Assembly (NCBI GenBank): GCA_019635415.1
Contig: JAHBZN010000003.1
Span: 186,001 to 250,000 of the forward strand
Source of the DNA: Ramlibacter sp.
Lineage (GTDB): Bacteria > Pseudomonadota > Gammaproteobacteria > Burkholderiales > Burkholderiaceae_C
Reading direction: 5' to 3'
DNA: 64,000 nucleotides
Below the pieces are notes generated by a model. That model saw only the letters and a list, made by a program, of their open reading frames with translations, ran no database searches and was not told the DNA's origin. Position 1 is the first letter of the stretch; every line of letters starts with the position of its first letter. This document shows positions 22,901 through 29,753 of the stretch, piece by piece. The position numbers were made by a program, and so were the translations under genes.

Positions 22901-25781
22901 CGGTCACCAGGATCCTGCCGCCCGTGTTGTTGATGGCGAAGCCGCCCGCGTTCAAACTGGCATCAGCCGAGGAAGCCAGTGTGCCCCCCGTGTTGTCGAT
23001 GCCCGCGGCGGTCACGCTCAGGGCCGTGCCGCTGGTCGCGTTGGCGCTGATCTGGCCCTGCACGTTACTCAGGGACCCCGCGCCAGCATTCAGGCTGACG
23101 GTCTGTCCGCTGACTTCTGCACGGTCGGTCACGATGCCTGCACCCTGGGCGGACACCCCGCCGCCCGCCAGCAAGGCGCCACCCGTCAGATCGAGCGTGC
23201 TCTGACTGCGGGCCGTCAATTGACCCTGAGCGGCCCAATGGCCTCCGGTGATGCGACCGCCAGTGACCTGAAGATTGCTGTTGCTGGCCAGGTCAGCGCC
23301 GGTGGCCTGGACCGCGCCGGCCGCAATGGTCAGGTGGCTGCCAGCACCCACGTGGGCGGTGCCCAGATCGGCCTCGCCTGTGGTGGCGAGATTCATGGCC
23401 CCGCCACTGCCCAACGTGGCGCCCTCGGCCTGGAGCGTGTCGGCAGTGACGCCCATGGTGCCACCTGCCACCAGCGAGCCGTCGCGGGAGTCGACCGCGC
23501 CGGCATGGACCGTGAGGTCGGCCCCCGCCACCACCTGGCCTCCAGCATTGCGCAGATCGGCACTGCCGCTGTCCAGAGTGACCGCACCGCCGGCCTGCAG
23601 CAACCCTGCCGTGTTGTTGATGGCCTGGCCCGGTGTGGTCACGGTCAGGCTGCCGGTGGTCACGATGGCGCCCTGGCTGTTGTCCAGCGCGGTGCTGGCA
23701 ATGCGCAGATCGCTTTGCGTGTAAAGGACGCCGCCCTTGTTGGTCAAGCCGCCCAGGTTGCTGAGCGTGCCCGACGTGCCCGCGACGAGGCCGGCCGAGT
23801 TATCCAGCAGACCGCCGCGCGCGTCCAGGGTCAGGCCCCCGTTGGCCCGCAGTTCGCCGCCCTGGTTGTTGATGCCTGTGGCCTGGACCGACAGCGCGTC
23901 GGCCGCAGTAGAGCTGGCCTGGATTTTGCCGTTCCGGTTGTTCAGGGCGCCGGCCCCCGCGTCGAGGGCGACAGCACCCGCGGCCACCGTGGCCCCCTCG
24001 GTGCTGAGACCCTGCCCCCGCAACGCCACCCTCTGGCCCGCGACGATCTGGCTGCCGTCCAAGCGGAGCTCCCCACCCGACTCCACGCCGGCGGTGACCA
24101 CTGCCGTCATCGTGGCGGACCGCAAGTCGACCCGGCTGCCCTGAATGGTCAGCGCGGCATTGCTGCCGATGTCGGAAGCGTCCGCCGTGACAACCCCCGT
24201 GCTCGTGATCAGAACGTCGCCCACGGCGCCAATGCGAGCGCGGTCCAGCGCAACCCCAGCGCCGCTCAGGCGGGTCTGGCCATTGGACTGCAAGGTGGTG
24301 CCCGTCACGTCGAGCTGGCCCGTGGCACCCAGGCTGATGTTGGCCCCGGCATTCAAGCTGCCGTCGGTGGCTGTCAAGGTCTGAGCCTGCACCTCGATGC
24401 TGCCGTTGGCCGCCAGTTGCTGCCCTGCCAGTTGGAGCTGCGTGGCCGAGAGTTGCAAAGATCCACCCGCCATCAGTTGGCCCGCGGTGGAGCCGCTGCC
24501 GCTCACCGCACCGGCCTGGATCACCAGGTCGCCGGGCGTGTAGATCTGGCCCGTGTTCTGCAGCCCGCCCGGCAACGTCAGCGTCAGGTTCTGTCCAGGT
24601 GTGGTCTGTGCGATGCTGCCGCTGTTGTCAAGGCGTGGCGCGTCGAGTTGCAGTGTGGGTGCCTGCAGGGCTCCCCGGTTGGTCACCTGCGCGGGAGCTT
24701 CGATCCGGACTGTGGCATCGGCCAGGGTCTGCCCGTTCAACGTGACCGTGCCCGCAGACTTGAGCCCGAGGTCCTTCGCCGCGTAGCTGTCCTTGAGGGT
24801 CAGGTCGCCATTGGCAGACAGCATCAGGTTGCCCTGCAGGGCCGCGACGCGGCCCGTGCTGTTGACACCCAGGCCCTTGTCGGTGGCCACCATGTAAATC
24901 TGGTTGGCGTACATGCCGCCGAGCTGCTTGATGTCCACCGCGAAGAGGGGCCCGTTCGAGGTGGACGCAGTCCCGGTCACCGCCTGCAGCGTTCCGTACA
25001 GGACCTGGTTGGCCCCGGCGATCACGTTCAGGTTGCGGGCCCAGACTTCGCCCTCGATCACCAGCCCGCGCGCGATCAGATCAAGTTGCTCCTGCTCGGC
25101 CGCATTGAGGCCCGCAGTGCCCACGCTCAGGTGGCCCGACGCATCAAATCCCTCGATGGTGCCGCCCGCACCCAGGCGCACCTGCCCGGCCGCGAGCGTG
25201 GTGCGGCCAGCCGTGTTGAGGAAACCACAGCCGTCACAGCTGATGCCGTTTGGATTGGCGATGACGATATCGGCGCGCCGCCCAGCCACCTCGAGGGTGC
25301 CGCGCAGCTGGCTCGCATCCGGCCCAACCACTTCGTTGAGGATGATGCGCGCTGGCGTCAGGCCCAGTTGCAGATTGCCGGTGATCCAGCCGCCCTGCTG
25401 GGTCTGGACGCTGGTGTTGCTGTTGTTGAGGATCAGGCCGTTGCCCGGCACGTTGAACTGCTGGTATTGGTTGCGGCTGACCCCCGCAGCGCTGGGCGGG
25501 GCGATGTGCACGATGGGCACGCCATTGGCCGCCGCGTCGATCAGGGGCTTCTGACCCGCTACCGCACCGGGCGCGGCCGAGACCTGAGCCCAAACGGGCC
25601 CCGCGGCCGCCAGGGTCTGGACGACGTACACGCCGATGAAGGCCCGCGCCACCCGCTTGAGCCAGTTCCTGCGTGAAGGCGCCGCTGGCAGCGGCTGCTG
25701 CATCTGCTGGTGCAACGCATGGTCCAGCGCGGTCAGGCGCAGCGTTTGCGCCTGCAGAGAGGCTTGAATGCTCAGGTTCAT
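10632..25781 (-). CDS. Giant two-partner-secretion adhesin/toxin, CdiA/FhaB type (TpsA)
   Basis: A 5049-residue exported protein. Residues 1-66 form a long signal ending AAGPVWAQ, without the usual extended-signal sequence. The TPS transport domain is at about 70-320 with the NPNGIS motif near 177. About 320-3060 is a beta-helical filament of degenerate hemagglutinin repeats (LNNQGG, INNTGG, AGGNLS-like units). About 3065-3340 is a non-repetitive, cysteine-containing segment that could be the receptor-binding tip, then a Gly/Thr/Ala-rich stretch. At about 3560-3720 is a segment I associate with CdiA proteins (YGDGFAEQRLIDDQILALTG; LTTDIVWLE). More FHA repeats follow to about 4380, then a DUF637-like pretoxin, a hydrophobic segment (about 4760-4830) and a C-terminal toxin candidate of about 110 residues. 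No VENN motif was found. GC drops below position 12050. Confidence 0.85.
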   Translation of the reverse strand: MNLSIQASLQAQTLRLTALDHALHQQMQQPLPAAPSRRNWLKRVARAFIGVYVVQTLAAAGPVWAQVSAAPGAVAGQKPLIDAAANGVPIVHIAPPSAAGVSRNQYQQFNVPGNGLILNNSNTSVQTQQGGWITGNLQLGLTPARIILNEVVGPDASQLRGTLEVAGRRADIVIANPNGISCDGCGFLNTAGRTTLAAGQVRLGAGGTIEGFDASGHLSVGTAGLNAAEQEQLDLIARGLVIEGEVWARNLNVIAGANQVLYGTLQAVTGTASTSNGPLFAVDIKQLGGMYANQIYMVATDKGLGVNSTGRVAALQGNLMLSANGDLTLKDSYAAKDLGLKSAGTVTLNGQTLADATVRIEAPAQVTNRGALQAPTLQLDAPRLDNSGSIAQTTPGQNLTLTLPGGLQNTGQIYTPGDLVIQAGAVSGSGSTAGQLMAGGSLQLSATQLQLAGQQLAANGSIEVQAQTLTATDGSLNAGANISLGATGQLDVTGTTLQSNGQTRLSGAGVALDRARIGAVGDVLITSTGVVTADASDIGSNAALTIQGSRVDLRSATMTAVVTAGVESGGELRLDGSQIVAGQRVALRGQGLSTEGATVAAGAVALDAGAGALNNRNGKIQASSTAADALSVQATGINNQGGELRANGGLTLDARGGLLDNSAGLVAGTSGTLSNLGGLTNKGGVLYTQSDLRIASTALDNSQGAIVTTGSLTVTTPGQAINNTAGLLQAGGAVTLDSGSADLRNAGGQVVAGADLTVHAGAVDSRDGSLVAGGTMGVTADTLQAEGATLGSGGAMNLATTGEADLGTAHVGAGSHLTIAAGAVQATGADLASNSNLQVTGGRITGGHWAAQGQLTARSQSTLDLTGGALLAGGGVSAQGAGIVTDRAEVSGQTVSLNAGAGSLSNVQGQISANATSGTALSVTAAGIDNTGGTLASSADASLNAGGFAINNTGGRILVTGDLQMQASQLQNRNGTLSTASSLNIQGVALDNHGGTIQTQGHLTINTAGLALDNTAGRLVAGGDATLQAGALSNTGGTVSAGGSARLQATTLDTTSGRLSGARELDVLVTQRLSAGGATLATEGRLSAAAADIDALGATVLAGETLGLNATGALDIRQANVKAQGPQVGDLQVTGGSILATGATVAAGAGAALNSGGAIDLGAANLSALQGLTVQAGAALTVDAATLTANERLALSGAAVAATGATLSAGGQAEVTASAGVATLNNASLQAGDTARVTATGIAASGASLGAVNQVALSAGTGDLVAPNALVQSQSGGISLNAANLTLAGSAPAGATPTTGLLAGQGIAITATGAVDLSRALTHAGANVSIATQGAITNNGGRIVAGGEASLTGASLDNQGGTLDANGAINLSASAGQVINDQGRISTRDVLTMGAPTGPLSSLSNADGVIETTGALNAQLQNFNNQGGRVVALAGLALSGGAVNNASGLLASDGNVSVNTQGGAFVGDNSQLLSTQGSLALTAGAANLSNAQLLAAQNISLTAGTTTLTASTLTSGGNITLAIGDLQASQVQINTQGQFNASANGAVTADHASIAAGGQASITATQGVDLQQSSVSAQTLQVNAGNGVLNNSAGSLVATGHTGSALTLQGQGLVNDGGALASSADLTLNAGAGVLNNAAGRILAVGAADIRSTGLNNRAGTIAANGDLTINAVQANANAATDSTDGTLQSGQSLTLTAGATTLSNATVTSGGNTTLTTGDLQASQARINVLGDLNANASGAVTADHVALATGGNAAITAAQGIDVNHGNISAQNISLNAGSGQLNNSAGRLIATASTGTALSLQSQGLNNDAGTIASGAGLSLNASTGSVTNTGGSIQAMGAADLRSTGLNNRAGTIAANGDLTINAVQANTNAVTDSTGGTLQSGQSLTLTAGATTLSNATVTSGGNATLTTGDLQASQARINVLGNLSVTAAGAVTAGQTSIATGGNATVAAAQGLDLNHASVDGQTLNLGAGSGLLNNAAGRLVASASTGTALTLQGQGLNNDGGTIASGADLSANAGAAALSNAVGSLVAVGAATVRASGLNNVDGTIASNGALVVDAAQANAANRTDNTRGTIRSAQSSLTLTTGELLNSRVNSTDAGSVINAATDLTLTANGSVDNSRSEILAGNDLRINTTGALLNGQARLVAGRDLAVNASGVDNTAALVAGNRNTTLVVGAGGLTNTNGTVQASNNLAITATGSVGNNGGQLLAGGQLDLAAGALTNSQGLISAQTGNATLAVTSYTNAAGSVLAGGALDLNTQGGALTANGSTFASGAGMTLRAGAAQLNDANLTAGGTLDAQATSVDANRANVQAAGALTVDAGTGTFNAAGSQWLANQSVALSGGAVGLTDAMVSANTSVAIAGASIDATRASFTSPGDVSVVASNGALNISNASLLAGRDLVATGTGAGTTTGAQALAGRDLTLGNGANFDFGAAGLQYQFGRDLTVHAQGISTAGQQVAARNLTLDAGNGLLNNQGGTLQATGTLSASGNGLNNQSGVVAANGAVAVAAGAGTLNNTSGQIYSTQDSTSVSGAVIDNATGTVSAALDVNLTGGSLNNAGNTIAAGRNLTASLSSAVNNTGGKLIANTGAASVTANGINNKSGTISGATSATVHAGSGTLTNTGGLVTGQNVTIGGAVLNSGGVISGSNSVTMTTLALNNDAGVIESGTGGISINTQGNSLTNTNSGSTRGIVSQGAITIAAGDINNQAGYIGANGGLSITQSTSINNQGGTLLGLGSSSITTSGTLNNQGGSILSGADLSVNAGTLNNSNSGTVYAARDLSVSATAIDNSNTKNGAYTTGLLAGRNATITAGTINNTNGAIVGLGETTVRATTSLNNSQGQIAGNVLTIDTPVMTNTAGRADAQQRLNLQVPQFSADGVLASNGALTLQLQGNYTNSGTVSANGDLSITTTGNYTNQGRVSAQNNLSLSASGIDNQSGAVIDSRVTTLTTSGTVNNAGLINSTAGQTSITAGTLNNTGRIYGDSIAITGTTNNSIGAGGSAVIASRGGDVTVNGTLNNTDGALVMSLGNLQINGSAFNQGSTLNAQRNLTITGALTNTNAGFATTTQTRTEAAAGLYITPSGDTTEYKATDLVWVDHSGGHYVLPSTTYPLGTYGGNPRPGAIQCGLDGIGGEGGSYVCHYGYTVTDPIWSLMHVTSPGEPPASPGGTCMVFTGGEDGSLVRDMTGACGAYWNSADAYDTATAAAYAQLDTAITAFNTDLNTRTLIDWYETTITGKTITETKVTVSNPGTVLAGGNISIGGGTNMDSVIVAGGSLNGGALQNQATQGTRETAIEGTKVFNHRVFHGGLSDSYSREISAPQDIADAPVTTHFDLPILQFESSGSPNAPVAGGTSTPVGGATAIVPSGLGVGASGARNATPTGGATGALQGGNATAGGGGAVQVDTTAASQPQGGTQVTGASVTGGGAVSAAGGSTPAGGPATVTPGTGNTPAGAATVTAGGPGGPAGITTGSGHSPVTGNTTVNAGGGTTPTGTGAITASLSAAPQAPLPGSVIAGGVRAGQLAAITTSLTHFASAAATLPTMVAAVNTNARQVAPAMVKAAGYTTVTASGAVRAPSNQLFRLNTQPGARYLVETDPAFTNYRNWVSSDYFLTQLNLDPERTLKRYGDGFAEQRLIDDQILALTGRRFLGDYTSTEDEYQALLDAGVLFAQAYHLTPGVALSAEQMALLTTDIVWLENKTVTLPDGSTTVALVPTVYLRRPVAGDLTPSGALIAGSNVTLRSPAGSAQDLANTGTIIANGSAAAGNGKLTLEGQDVSNSGTLAGNVISVSAGQALNNTGGLIQGLGEGSSISLNARDILLRTTVQTSTASIQGPNGESTGTRTNVDRVATVSAGSVTLAALGNINLQGASVNATSGNLNVSAGGNLTSDAVQTGYTLNIPLGGAGGTTQGRTGHYEVASTTQQLSSLQAGNNLSVTATGDASFKGTNASTTGDLSITAQNVSIETARDSLSIDQQGVSKKTYERVAKTDETLVGGSFTAGNNLILTANGSTNGIGTGNINLTGATLQAGAIASLNASHDIVIQDQGVTSTFASEAYSKGSSLLGLVRITQNTEANRTTTDSVGTTIAAGGALSVIAGNDLGIKGSNLAGNDGVLLQAGRNLLIVEGHDESQSSQSSETRKTGFAGSFGGVPILANALDSANGTNTTDHVVATTIAAGNGGVLITAGATATLQGVQVEADRNIVVKGAEVNIGGAVGSDTSTSSTHTEGTNIGLTGFMKGGHGINAKGSTNATSIDASLTATTLTAQNVTVQADGANGGSGDVTLGAVAFNATGTVALQASNTLNLQVQTTRDITTAATQNKDIVWQKVTDAGNIDEQSHTTQINASTVSITANKVKVQVPVVGATSVQATLQELATQPGMGWINQLQNDPVLRGKVDWSQIEEIHQNWDYSHSGLTGAGAAIVTLVVAYFTAGAGAEAGAAIGGAANTSVGTAILQAGITTLATQASIALINNNGNIAAALHDLGSSANVRGLVTALLTAGVLANINPMLNLPGTPVQGDFITRLQNNLAGGAARAVISSAINGTSLEDGLKDAIKGALIDSASASAANWIGSNTEGLTNKVAHAVAGCVAGAVRSGDCSAGAIGAAIGEAVAEAYGRKGDTAQLAALMAGIAAALTGADTQQIGVASAAGSNAAANNYLNHDNVAALAGKLVACNGDQVCRDKAVDDAYSASVANDIALLNCKVTNNCDLLKEQYRKGYADISGLLGQGVSADDVERILRLENQAQFIITYGLDQRACNTQACQDKANYLSGIGKGLAKVTPAGLATGSGIAAFELTTALINNGMVDAAVIVAKGVAGLPTTILAGLNSADPQVRGEALVDALTLGAAVTAVATKIGISGWNSFAATMAKADGPANLNAGFRTLGLDIDPKTVAAGQQMISVLKGAGLATDDAARIAKDLIITGSTLPAPKVLQAGDQLLKVVPTGDRVTAISPFWATQVEIAELAKNPAALASRLGLPPGSQAVSYDLYVIQAKTTTTVFESQVANTLDTLTGVRQAGGATQTLVLDRSLFTNPIKVGNLRVGG
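15222..15760 (-). repeat. Gly/Thr/Ala/Pro low-complexity stretch inside TpsA
   Basis: About 180 codons (residues about 3340-3520) are almost only Gly, Ala, Thr, Val and Pro, with repeated units such as GGxTPxGGxATV. It separates the probable receptor-binding segment from the conserved CdiA-like segment. It looks like a flexible hinge or linker in an otherwise beta-helical rod. Confidence 0.6.
20001..21305 (-). repeat. Tandem 585-bp (195-residue) units in the TpsA filament
   Basis: The plus-strand sequence GCCCAGCACGTTGATGCG occurs at 20001 and at 20586, with about 250 near-identical bases following each time. A diverged third copy starts near 21171. The period is 585 bases, which is 195 codons, so the frame is kept. 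In protein the repeated block contains SGQSLTLTAGATTLSNATV and GDLQASQARIN. Confidence 0.7.
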
Positions 25782-25790
25782 CGCGGTTTC

Positions 25791-27578
25791 CTAGAACGGA
25801 TAGGTCACGGTGGCGTACAGATTCCATGGGCGCGTACGAAAGCCGTCGGGCCGGTACAGCGGGGCGGCAAGGCAGATGTCGTATTGCAGGGCCGCCTGGC
25901 GTCCGCGCAGGCCGAACGCCACGCCGGCGAGCTTTTTGCCAACCAGTGCGACGTCGCTGGGGCCCCAGACGCGGCCCCAGTCGAGGCCCAGATAGCCCGT
26001 GGCGTCGACGCCTGGGGCCAGCGCGAACGGGGTGGACACCTCGTTGCGCCAGATCACGCCGCTTTCGGCAATCAGCACGGCATCGCCGTCAAACCCGCGC
26101 ACGCTGGAGCGGCCACCAATGGCCATCTGGTCGATGGACAAGGTGGTGTCACGCGTGTGCTGCCCGCGAAGCGACGAGGTGAACTGCACCTGGCGCGGCG
26201 CGGCGGATTCGGCTCCGACCCTGAAGGCCGTGGCATAGCTGGCACCAAAGGTCCAGATGCGGGGTCGCAGCGTCGCACCACCCTGCGAGGCGGTCAGCAG
26301 GTCGTCCTGCGCGTGCTGCCAGGGCATGCCGCGGCGGTAGCCCAGGTCCAGGTCGAGCGAGGATTGCGCAAACAGGTGGCGGTAGTTCAGGCCGGTCTCG
26401 ACATTGGTGGTGCGCCGCCGCTGCACCAGAAGTTCCACATCGTCCAGGAAGCTTTCGGCGCGCCGTAGTGACAGGCTGCCGTACAGCGAGAGCTTGGCGC
26501 TGCCGGTGCGCAATACGGTGCGTTGCAGGCGCAGCTCGGTGTTCTCGCTGCGGCCGCTGGAAAGGAACCGGACCGTGGTGCCTTGCACATACTGCGCAAA
26601 ACGGCTCTGACTGGCGCTCAGGCTGAAGGTGTTGTAGCCCCAGGGCAGGCTGTAGTTGAGTCCCAGGCTCTGGCTGCGGTGGCTGGGGTCGGGTTTCTCC
26701 AGGTTGCTGCTGAGGCTGAGACTGACGAGATCGTTCAGGCCCAGCGGGTTGTCCAGCGCCAGGTTGCCCGAAAACTGCGTGCGCCCCAGGCTGGGGCTGC
26801 CGGAGTTGTCCAGCGTGATGCCCCCTCGCACGCGATCGCGCAGAGTGCCGGCGCGGCGTTCGATCACCACCACCGTCGTATCGGGCTCGACCCCGGGCTC
26901 CAGCTTGGTTGCCACCGTCTGGCTGGGAAGGCGCTTCATCTGCTCGACACCTTGTTCGAGGTCGCGAACGTTGAGCACATCGCCACGCGAGACCGGGAAC
27001 GCATTGCGCCAGGTGCCCCAGCGCGGTTCGGGTTCGACCAGACGGATATCGGCCACTCGACCCACATGGAGCTGGATGCGCAGCACGCCGGATTGCAGGT
27101 TCTGCGCCGGGAGGCTGACCCGTGTCGTGGCAAAGCCGAGATCAAGCAGCCGCTTATCCAGGCCGGCCGCGATCCGGCTCAGGCCCTGGACGCCCACGCA
27201 ATGGCGCAGGTAAGGCAAGGCCGCCTCCTGCAGCCAGGAAAAGCGCTGCCAGTCCGTGCCTTCGAGCCGGACCTCCTGCACGACGAAGCAAGGCGTTTCC
27301 TCGGGTAACTGGCCCTCAGGCAACGCCGCGGGCGCTGGCCGCAGAGTATTTGAACGGGGCTGGAGCTGCTCCTGCTGCTGGCGGCTGCGCTCTTCCTGGC
27401 GGCGCAGGCCCTCCTGGACGGCGGCATCCGGCGTCAGGTCTGCCGGTTGTGGCTGGGCCAGGGCCGGCCCCGCCAGGCCTGCCAGTACGCTGCCCATGGC
27501 GGCCGCCCGCAGCGTCCACCCGCGCGCCGCCAGCCACCGCCCGCCCCGGGCGCGTCCCCCCTCCGTCTGCAATACCAC
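25791..27578 (-). CDS. Two-partner-secretion outer-membrane transporter (TpsB, ShlB/FhaC/CdiB family)
   Basis: A 595-residue outer-membrane protein that exports TpsA. The GTG at 27578 has GGGAG upstream; a signal ending LAGPALAQ follows. Residues about 45-80 are Gln/Glu-rich, typical of the N-terminal plug helix region. A POTRA_2 domain (CFVVQEVRLEG; LLDLGFATTRVSLPAQNL) spans about 100-240. A 16-strand barrel makes up the rest, with the family hallmark VRGFDGD (near residue 490), whose arginine reaches into the pore. The stop lies only 9 bases before the tpsA start, so the two genes form one operon. An AGGAAA site precedes tpsA. Confidence 0.92.
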   Translation of the reverse strand: MVLQTEGGRARGGRWLAARGWTLRAAAMGSVLAGLAGPALAQPQPADLTPDAAVQEGLRRQEERSRQQQEQLQPRSNTLRPAPAALPEGQLPEETPCFVVQEVRLEGTDWQRFSWLQEAALPYLRHCVGVQGLSRIAAGLDKRLLDLGFATTRVSLPAQNLQSGVLRIQLHVGRVADIRLVEPEPRWGTWRNAFPVSRGDVLNVRDLEQGVEQMKRLPSQTVATKLEPGVEPDTTVVVIERRAGTLRDRVRGGITLDNSGSPSLGRTQFSGNLALDNPLGLNDLVSLSLSSNLEKPDPSHRSQSLGLNYSLPWGYNTFSLSASQSRFAQYVQGTTVRFLSSGRSENTELRLQRTVLRTGSAKLSLYGSLSLRRAESFLDDVELLVQRRRTTNVETGLNYRHLFAQSSLDLDLGYRRGMPWQHAQDDLLTASQGGATLRPRIWTFGASYATAFRVGAESAAPRQVQFTSSLRGQHTRDTTLSIDQMAIGGRSSVRGFDGDAVLIAESGVIWRNEVSTPFALAPGVDATGYLGLDWGRVWGPSDVALVGKKLAGVAFGLRGRQAALQYDICLAAPLYRPDGFRTRPWNLYATVTYPF

Positions 27579-27605
27579 CCGCCGCTCCCAACCATTGTTA
27601 GTTTG

Positions 27606-27690
27606 GCGTACGACTACTTTGGTACGCGCAAAAGGTCGCGGAGTATGCTCAGACTGTCTCTAAGGCGTCAATCCTGTCAGAGTTGACAGG
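27606..27690. promoter_or_regulatory. Two inverted repeats upstream of tpsB
   Basis: GCGTAC (27606-27611) and GTACGC (27622-27627) form one palindrome with a 10-base gap. CCTGTCA (27673-27679) and TGACAGG (27684-27690) form a second with a 4-base gap. Both lie in the 179-base region before tpsB, which contains no gene. They could bind regulators of the adhesin operon; there is no T run to make them terminators. Confidence 0.4.
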
Positions 27691-27757
27691 GGGTTATTCG
27701 CCCTAAAGTATCAATTTTGTGGTAAGTATCGCGTAAGCTTGGCTGACCGGAAGGCAC

Positions 27758-28177
27758 TCAGGCGGCCGACGCCGGCAGCCCAAACACCCGGTCAAACACC
27801 CAGTTGAAGACGAAGGTGTAGATCAGGAAGAACACCACCAACCCCAGGTCCATGACCAGCGCCTGCCACAGGCTGACGTCCAGCCACCAGGCAAACAGCG
27901 GCACCAGCGCGGCAACCAGCCCGCCCTCGAAGCCCACGGCATGGGCGATGCGGCGGCCCAGGCCGCGTCCGCGCACGGTCTGGCGCGACTCCCAGGCTTC
28001 AAACAGGTGGTTGAACACCACGTTCCAGGCCACGGCGACCGCCGAGGCCAGGGCCGACAGCACGGTGGCGCTGCCCAGATCGTGCCCTGACATGGCCGAC
28101 AGGCCCAGCGCCGCCACCGCGATGGCAATGGCCTCGTAGAGCACCACGTAGACGACGCGCCGCTTGATGCCCTGCAC
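27758..28177 (-). CDS. PACE-family multidrug/chlorhexidine efflux protein
   Basis: A 139-residue inner-membrane protein with four helices arranged as two bacterial-transmembrane-pair repeats. The start is the GTG at 28177, giving MQGIKRRVVYVVLYE, the typical beginning of AceI-like proteins. The second pair begins after RRIAHAVGFEGGL. The glutamate in helix 1 (LYEA), known in AceI to take part in proton coupling, is present. It lies 9 bases after the homocysteine methyltransferase gene on the same strand and is probably co-transcribed with it, though no functional link is obvious. Confidence 0.85.
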   Translation of the reverse strand: MQGIKRRVVYVVLYEAIAIAVAALGLSAMSGHDLGSATVLSALASAVAVAWNVVFNHLFEAWESRQTVRGRGLGRRIAHAVGFEGGLVAALVPLFAWWLDVSLWQALVMDLGLVVFFLIYTFVFNWVFDRVFGLPASAA

Positions 28178-28186
28178 GCGCGGCGC

Positions 28187-29251
28187 TCAGGCAGCTTCTT
28201 TGTAGAAAAACTCGCGCTGCAACGAGCGCGCCGCCAGCGGTTGCACGGCGGCCTGGATGGCACCAATGTGCTCGGGCGTCGTGCCACAGCAGCCGCCGAC
28301 GATATTCACCAGACCCTCGGCGGCGAATTCGCGCAGCAGGCGGCTGGTGACGTCCGGGGTCTCGTCAAAGCCGGTTTCGGCCATCGGGTTGGGCAGGCCG
28401 GCATTGGGGTAGCAGCTGATGAAGGTGTCGGGCGCGACGCGCGCCAGCTCCTGGATGTAGGGCCGCATCAGCGCGGCGCCCAGCGCGCAGTTCAGGCCGA
28501 TGGCCAGGGGCTGGGCATGGCGCACGCTGTACCAGAAGGCCGTCACGGTCTGGCCGCTGAGGATCCGGCCCGAGGCATCGGTCACCGTGCCGCTGATGAT
28601 CAGCGGCAAGCGCTCACCCGACTTTTCGAAATATTCATCCACCGCGAACAGCGCGGCCTTGGCGTTGAGCGTGTCAAAGATGGTCTCCACCAGCAGCACG
28701 TCGGCGCCGCCCTCGACCAGCGCCTCGGCCTGCTCGAAATAGGCCGCGCGCAGCGCTTCAAAGTCCACGTTGCGCGCACCCGGATCGTTCACATCGGGGC
28801 TGATGCTGGCGGTCTTGGGCGTGGGGCCGAGCGCGCCGGCCACGAATCGCGGCTTGTCGGGCGTGCTGAACTTGTCGGCCGCGGCGCGCGCGATGCGGGC
28901 GCTGGCAAGGTTCATCTCGCGCGCCAGCCCTTCCATGCCGTAGTCGGCCTGGGCAATGCCGGTCGCGCCAAAGGTGTTGGTCTCGATCAGGTCGGCGCCG
29001 GCGGCCAGGTAGCCTTCATGAATGTCGGCGATCACATCGGGGCGGGTCAGGCTGAGCAGCTCGTTGTTGCCCTTGACGTCCCGGGGGAAATCCTTGAAGC
29101 GCTCACCCCGGTACTGCGCCTCGGTCAGCTTGAAGCGCTGGATCATCGTGCCCATCGCGCCGTCCAGGATGGCAATGCGCTGCGCAAGGAGGCCGGGCAA
29201 TGCCTGCCCGCGGGTGTAGGTGATCGGCTTCATGGCCATGATTTTAGGCAT
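28187..29251 (-). CDS. metH: Methionine synthase, homocysteine-binding part (homocysteine S-methyltransferase domain)
   Basis: A 354-residue protein matching domain 1 of MetH. It opens with [14 protein letters not shown], and the zinc ligands lie in GLNCALG and in [12 protein letters not shown] near the C-terminus. It provides homocysteine for the pterin/B12 part encoded at 1508-4234. The ATG at 29251 is chosen because it alone has a good ribosome site, GGAGG at 29266-29262; ATGs at 29239 and 29233 are alternatives. The start is only 28 bases from that of the divergent rhodanese gene. No riboswitch fits in this gap. Confidence 0.9.
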   Translation of the reverse strand: MPKIMAMKPITYTRGQALPGLLAQRIAILDGAMGTMIQRFKLTEAQYRGERFKDFPRDVKGNNELLSLTRPDVIADIHEGYLAAGADLIETNTFGATGIAQADYGMEGLAREMNLASARIARAAADKFSTPDKPRFVAGALGPTPKTASISPDVNDPGARNVDFEALRAAYFEQAEALVEGGADVLLVETIFDTLNAKAALFAVDEYFEKSGERLPLIISGTVTDASGRILSGQTVTAFWYSVRHAQPLAIGLNCALGAALMRPYIQELARVAPDTFISCYPNAGLPNPMAETGFDETPDVTSRLLREFAAEGLVNIVGGCCGTTPEHIGAIQAAVQPLAARSLQREFFYKEAA

Positions 29252-29279
29252 CGAGGGATTTCCTCCGACAATACAGGGC

Positions 29280-29672
29280 ATGAAGAACCTGCTCCCCAAA
29301 GAGGCTTGGGCCTGGCTCCAGCAGCAGCCTGAGGCGCTGTTCGTCGACGTGCGCATGGAAATCGAGTCGCTGTATGTGGGCCGCCCGCCCGGGGTGGAAA
29401 ACATCCCCTGGTACGAGTACCCCGATCTCACGCCGAGTCCGGCCGCCTTCGCCGCCGCCGTGGAGCGTGAGGCCGGCGACAAGGCCCGACCCATCCTGCT
29501 CATCTGCCGCAGCGGCAAGCGCACCGTGGCCGCGGGCGAGGCGCTGGAGGCCGCGGGCTTCCAGGAAGTGGCCCATGTGGTGCACGGCTTCGAGGGCGAC
29601 CTGGACGAACACTTCAAGCGCTCCACGCTCAATGGCTGGCGGCACGACGGCCTGCCCTGGGAACAGATGTAG
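29280..29672 (+). CDS. Rhodanese-like sulfurtransferase
   Basis: A 130-residue single-domain rhodanese. The active-site loop is CRSGKRT near residue 78, with the cysteine nucleophile followed by the basic loop typical of thiosulfate or persulfide sulfurtransferases. The N-terminal [11 protein letters not shown] is the usual DVR motif and [10 protein letters not shown] the C-terminal one. The ATG at 29280 is the first sensible start. It is divergent from the homocysteine methyltransferase gene and upstream of recQ, with repeat R2 between. Confidence 0.9.
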   Translation: MKNLLPKEAWAWLQQQPEALFVDVRMEIESLYVGRPPGVENIPWYEYPDLTPSPAAFAAAVEREAGDKARPILLICRSGKRTVAAGEALEAAGFQEVAHVVHGFEGDLDEHFKRSTLNGWRHDGLPWEQM

Positions 29673-29692
29673 CCCGCCAACCCGTCTTTGCG

Positions 29693-29750
29693 CATCAAAT
29701 CGGCCGTTAGCCCTTGTCTGGCGGCCACTTCACGCTCCTGAATCGATAGC
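29693..29750 (-). repeat. Dispersed repeat copy R2
   Basis: Minus-strand head GCTATCGATTCAGGAGC (29750-29734), then AGTGGCCGCCAGACAAGGGC and an ending near GGCCGATTT. It fills the gap between the rhodanese gene and recQ and ends three bases before the TTG start of recQ. Confidence 0.75.
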
Positions 29751-29753
29751 AAA

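Noticed and set aside
22410..25676. A plus-strand open frame of 1088 codons antisense to the TPS domain and first repeats
   Set aside because: Same cause; no recognisable protein, and the opposite frame holds the NPNGIS transport domain.
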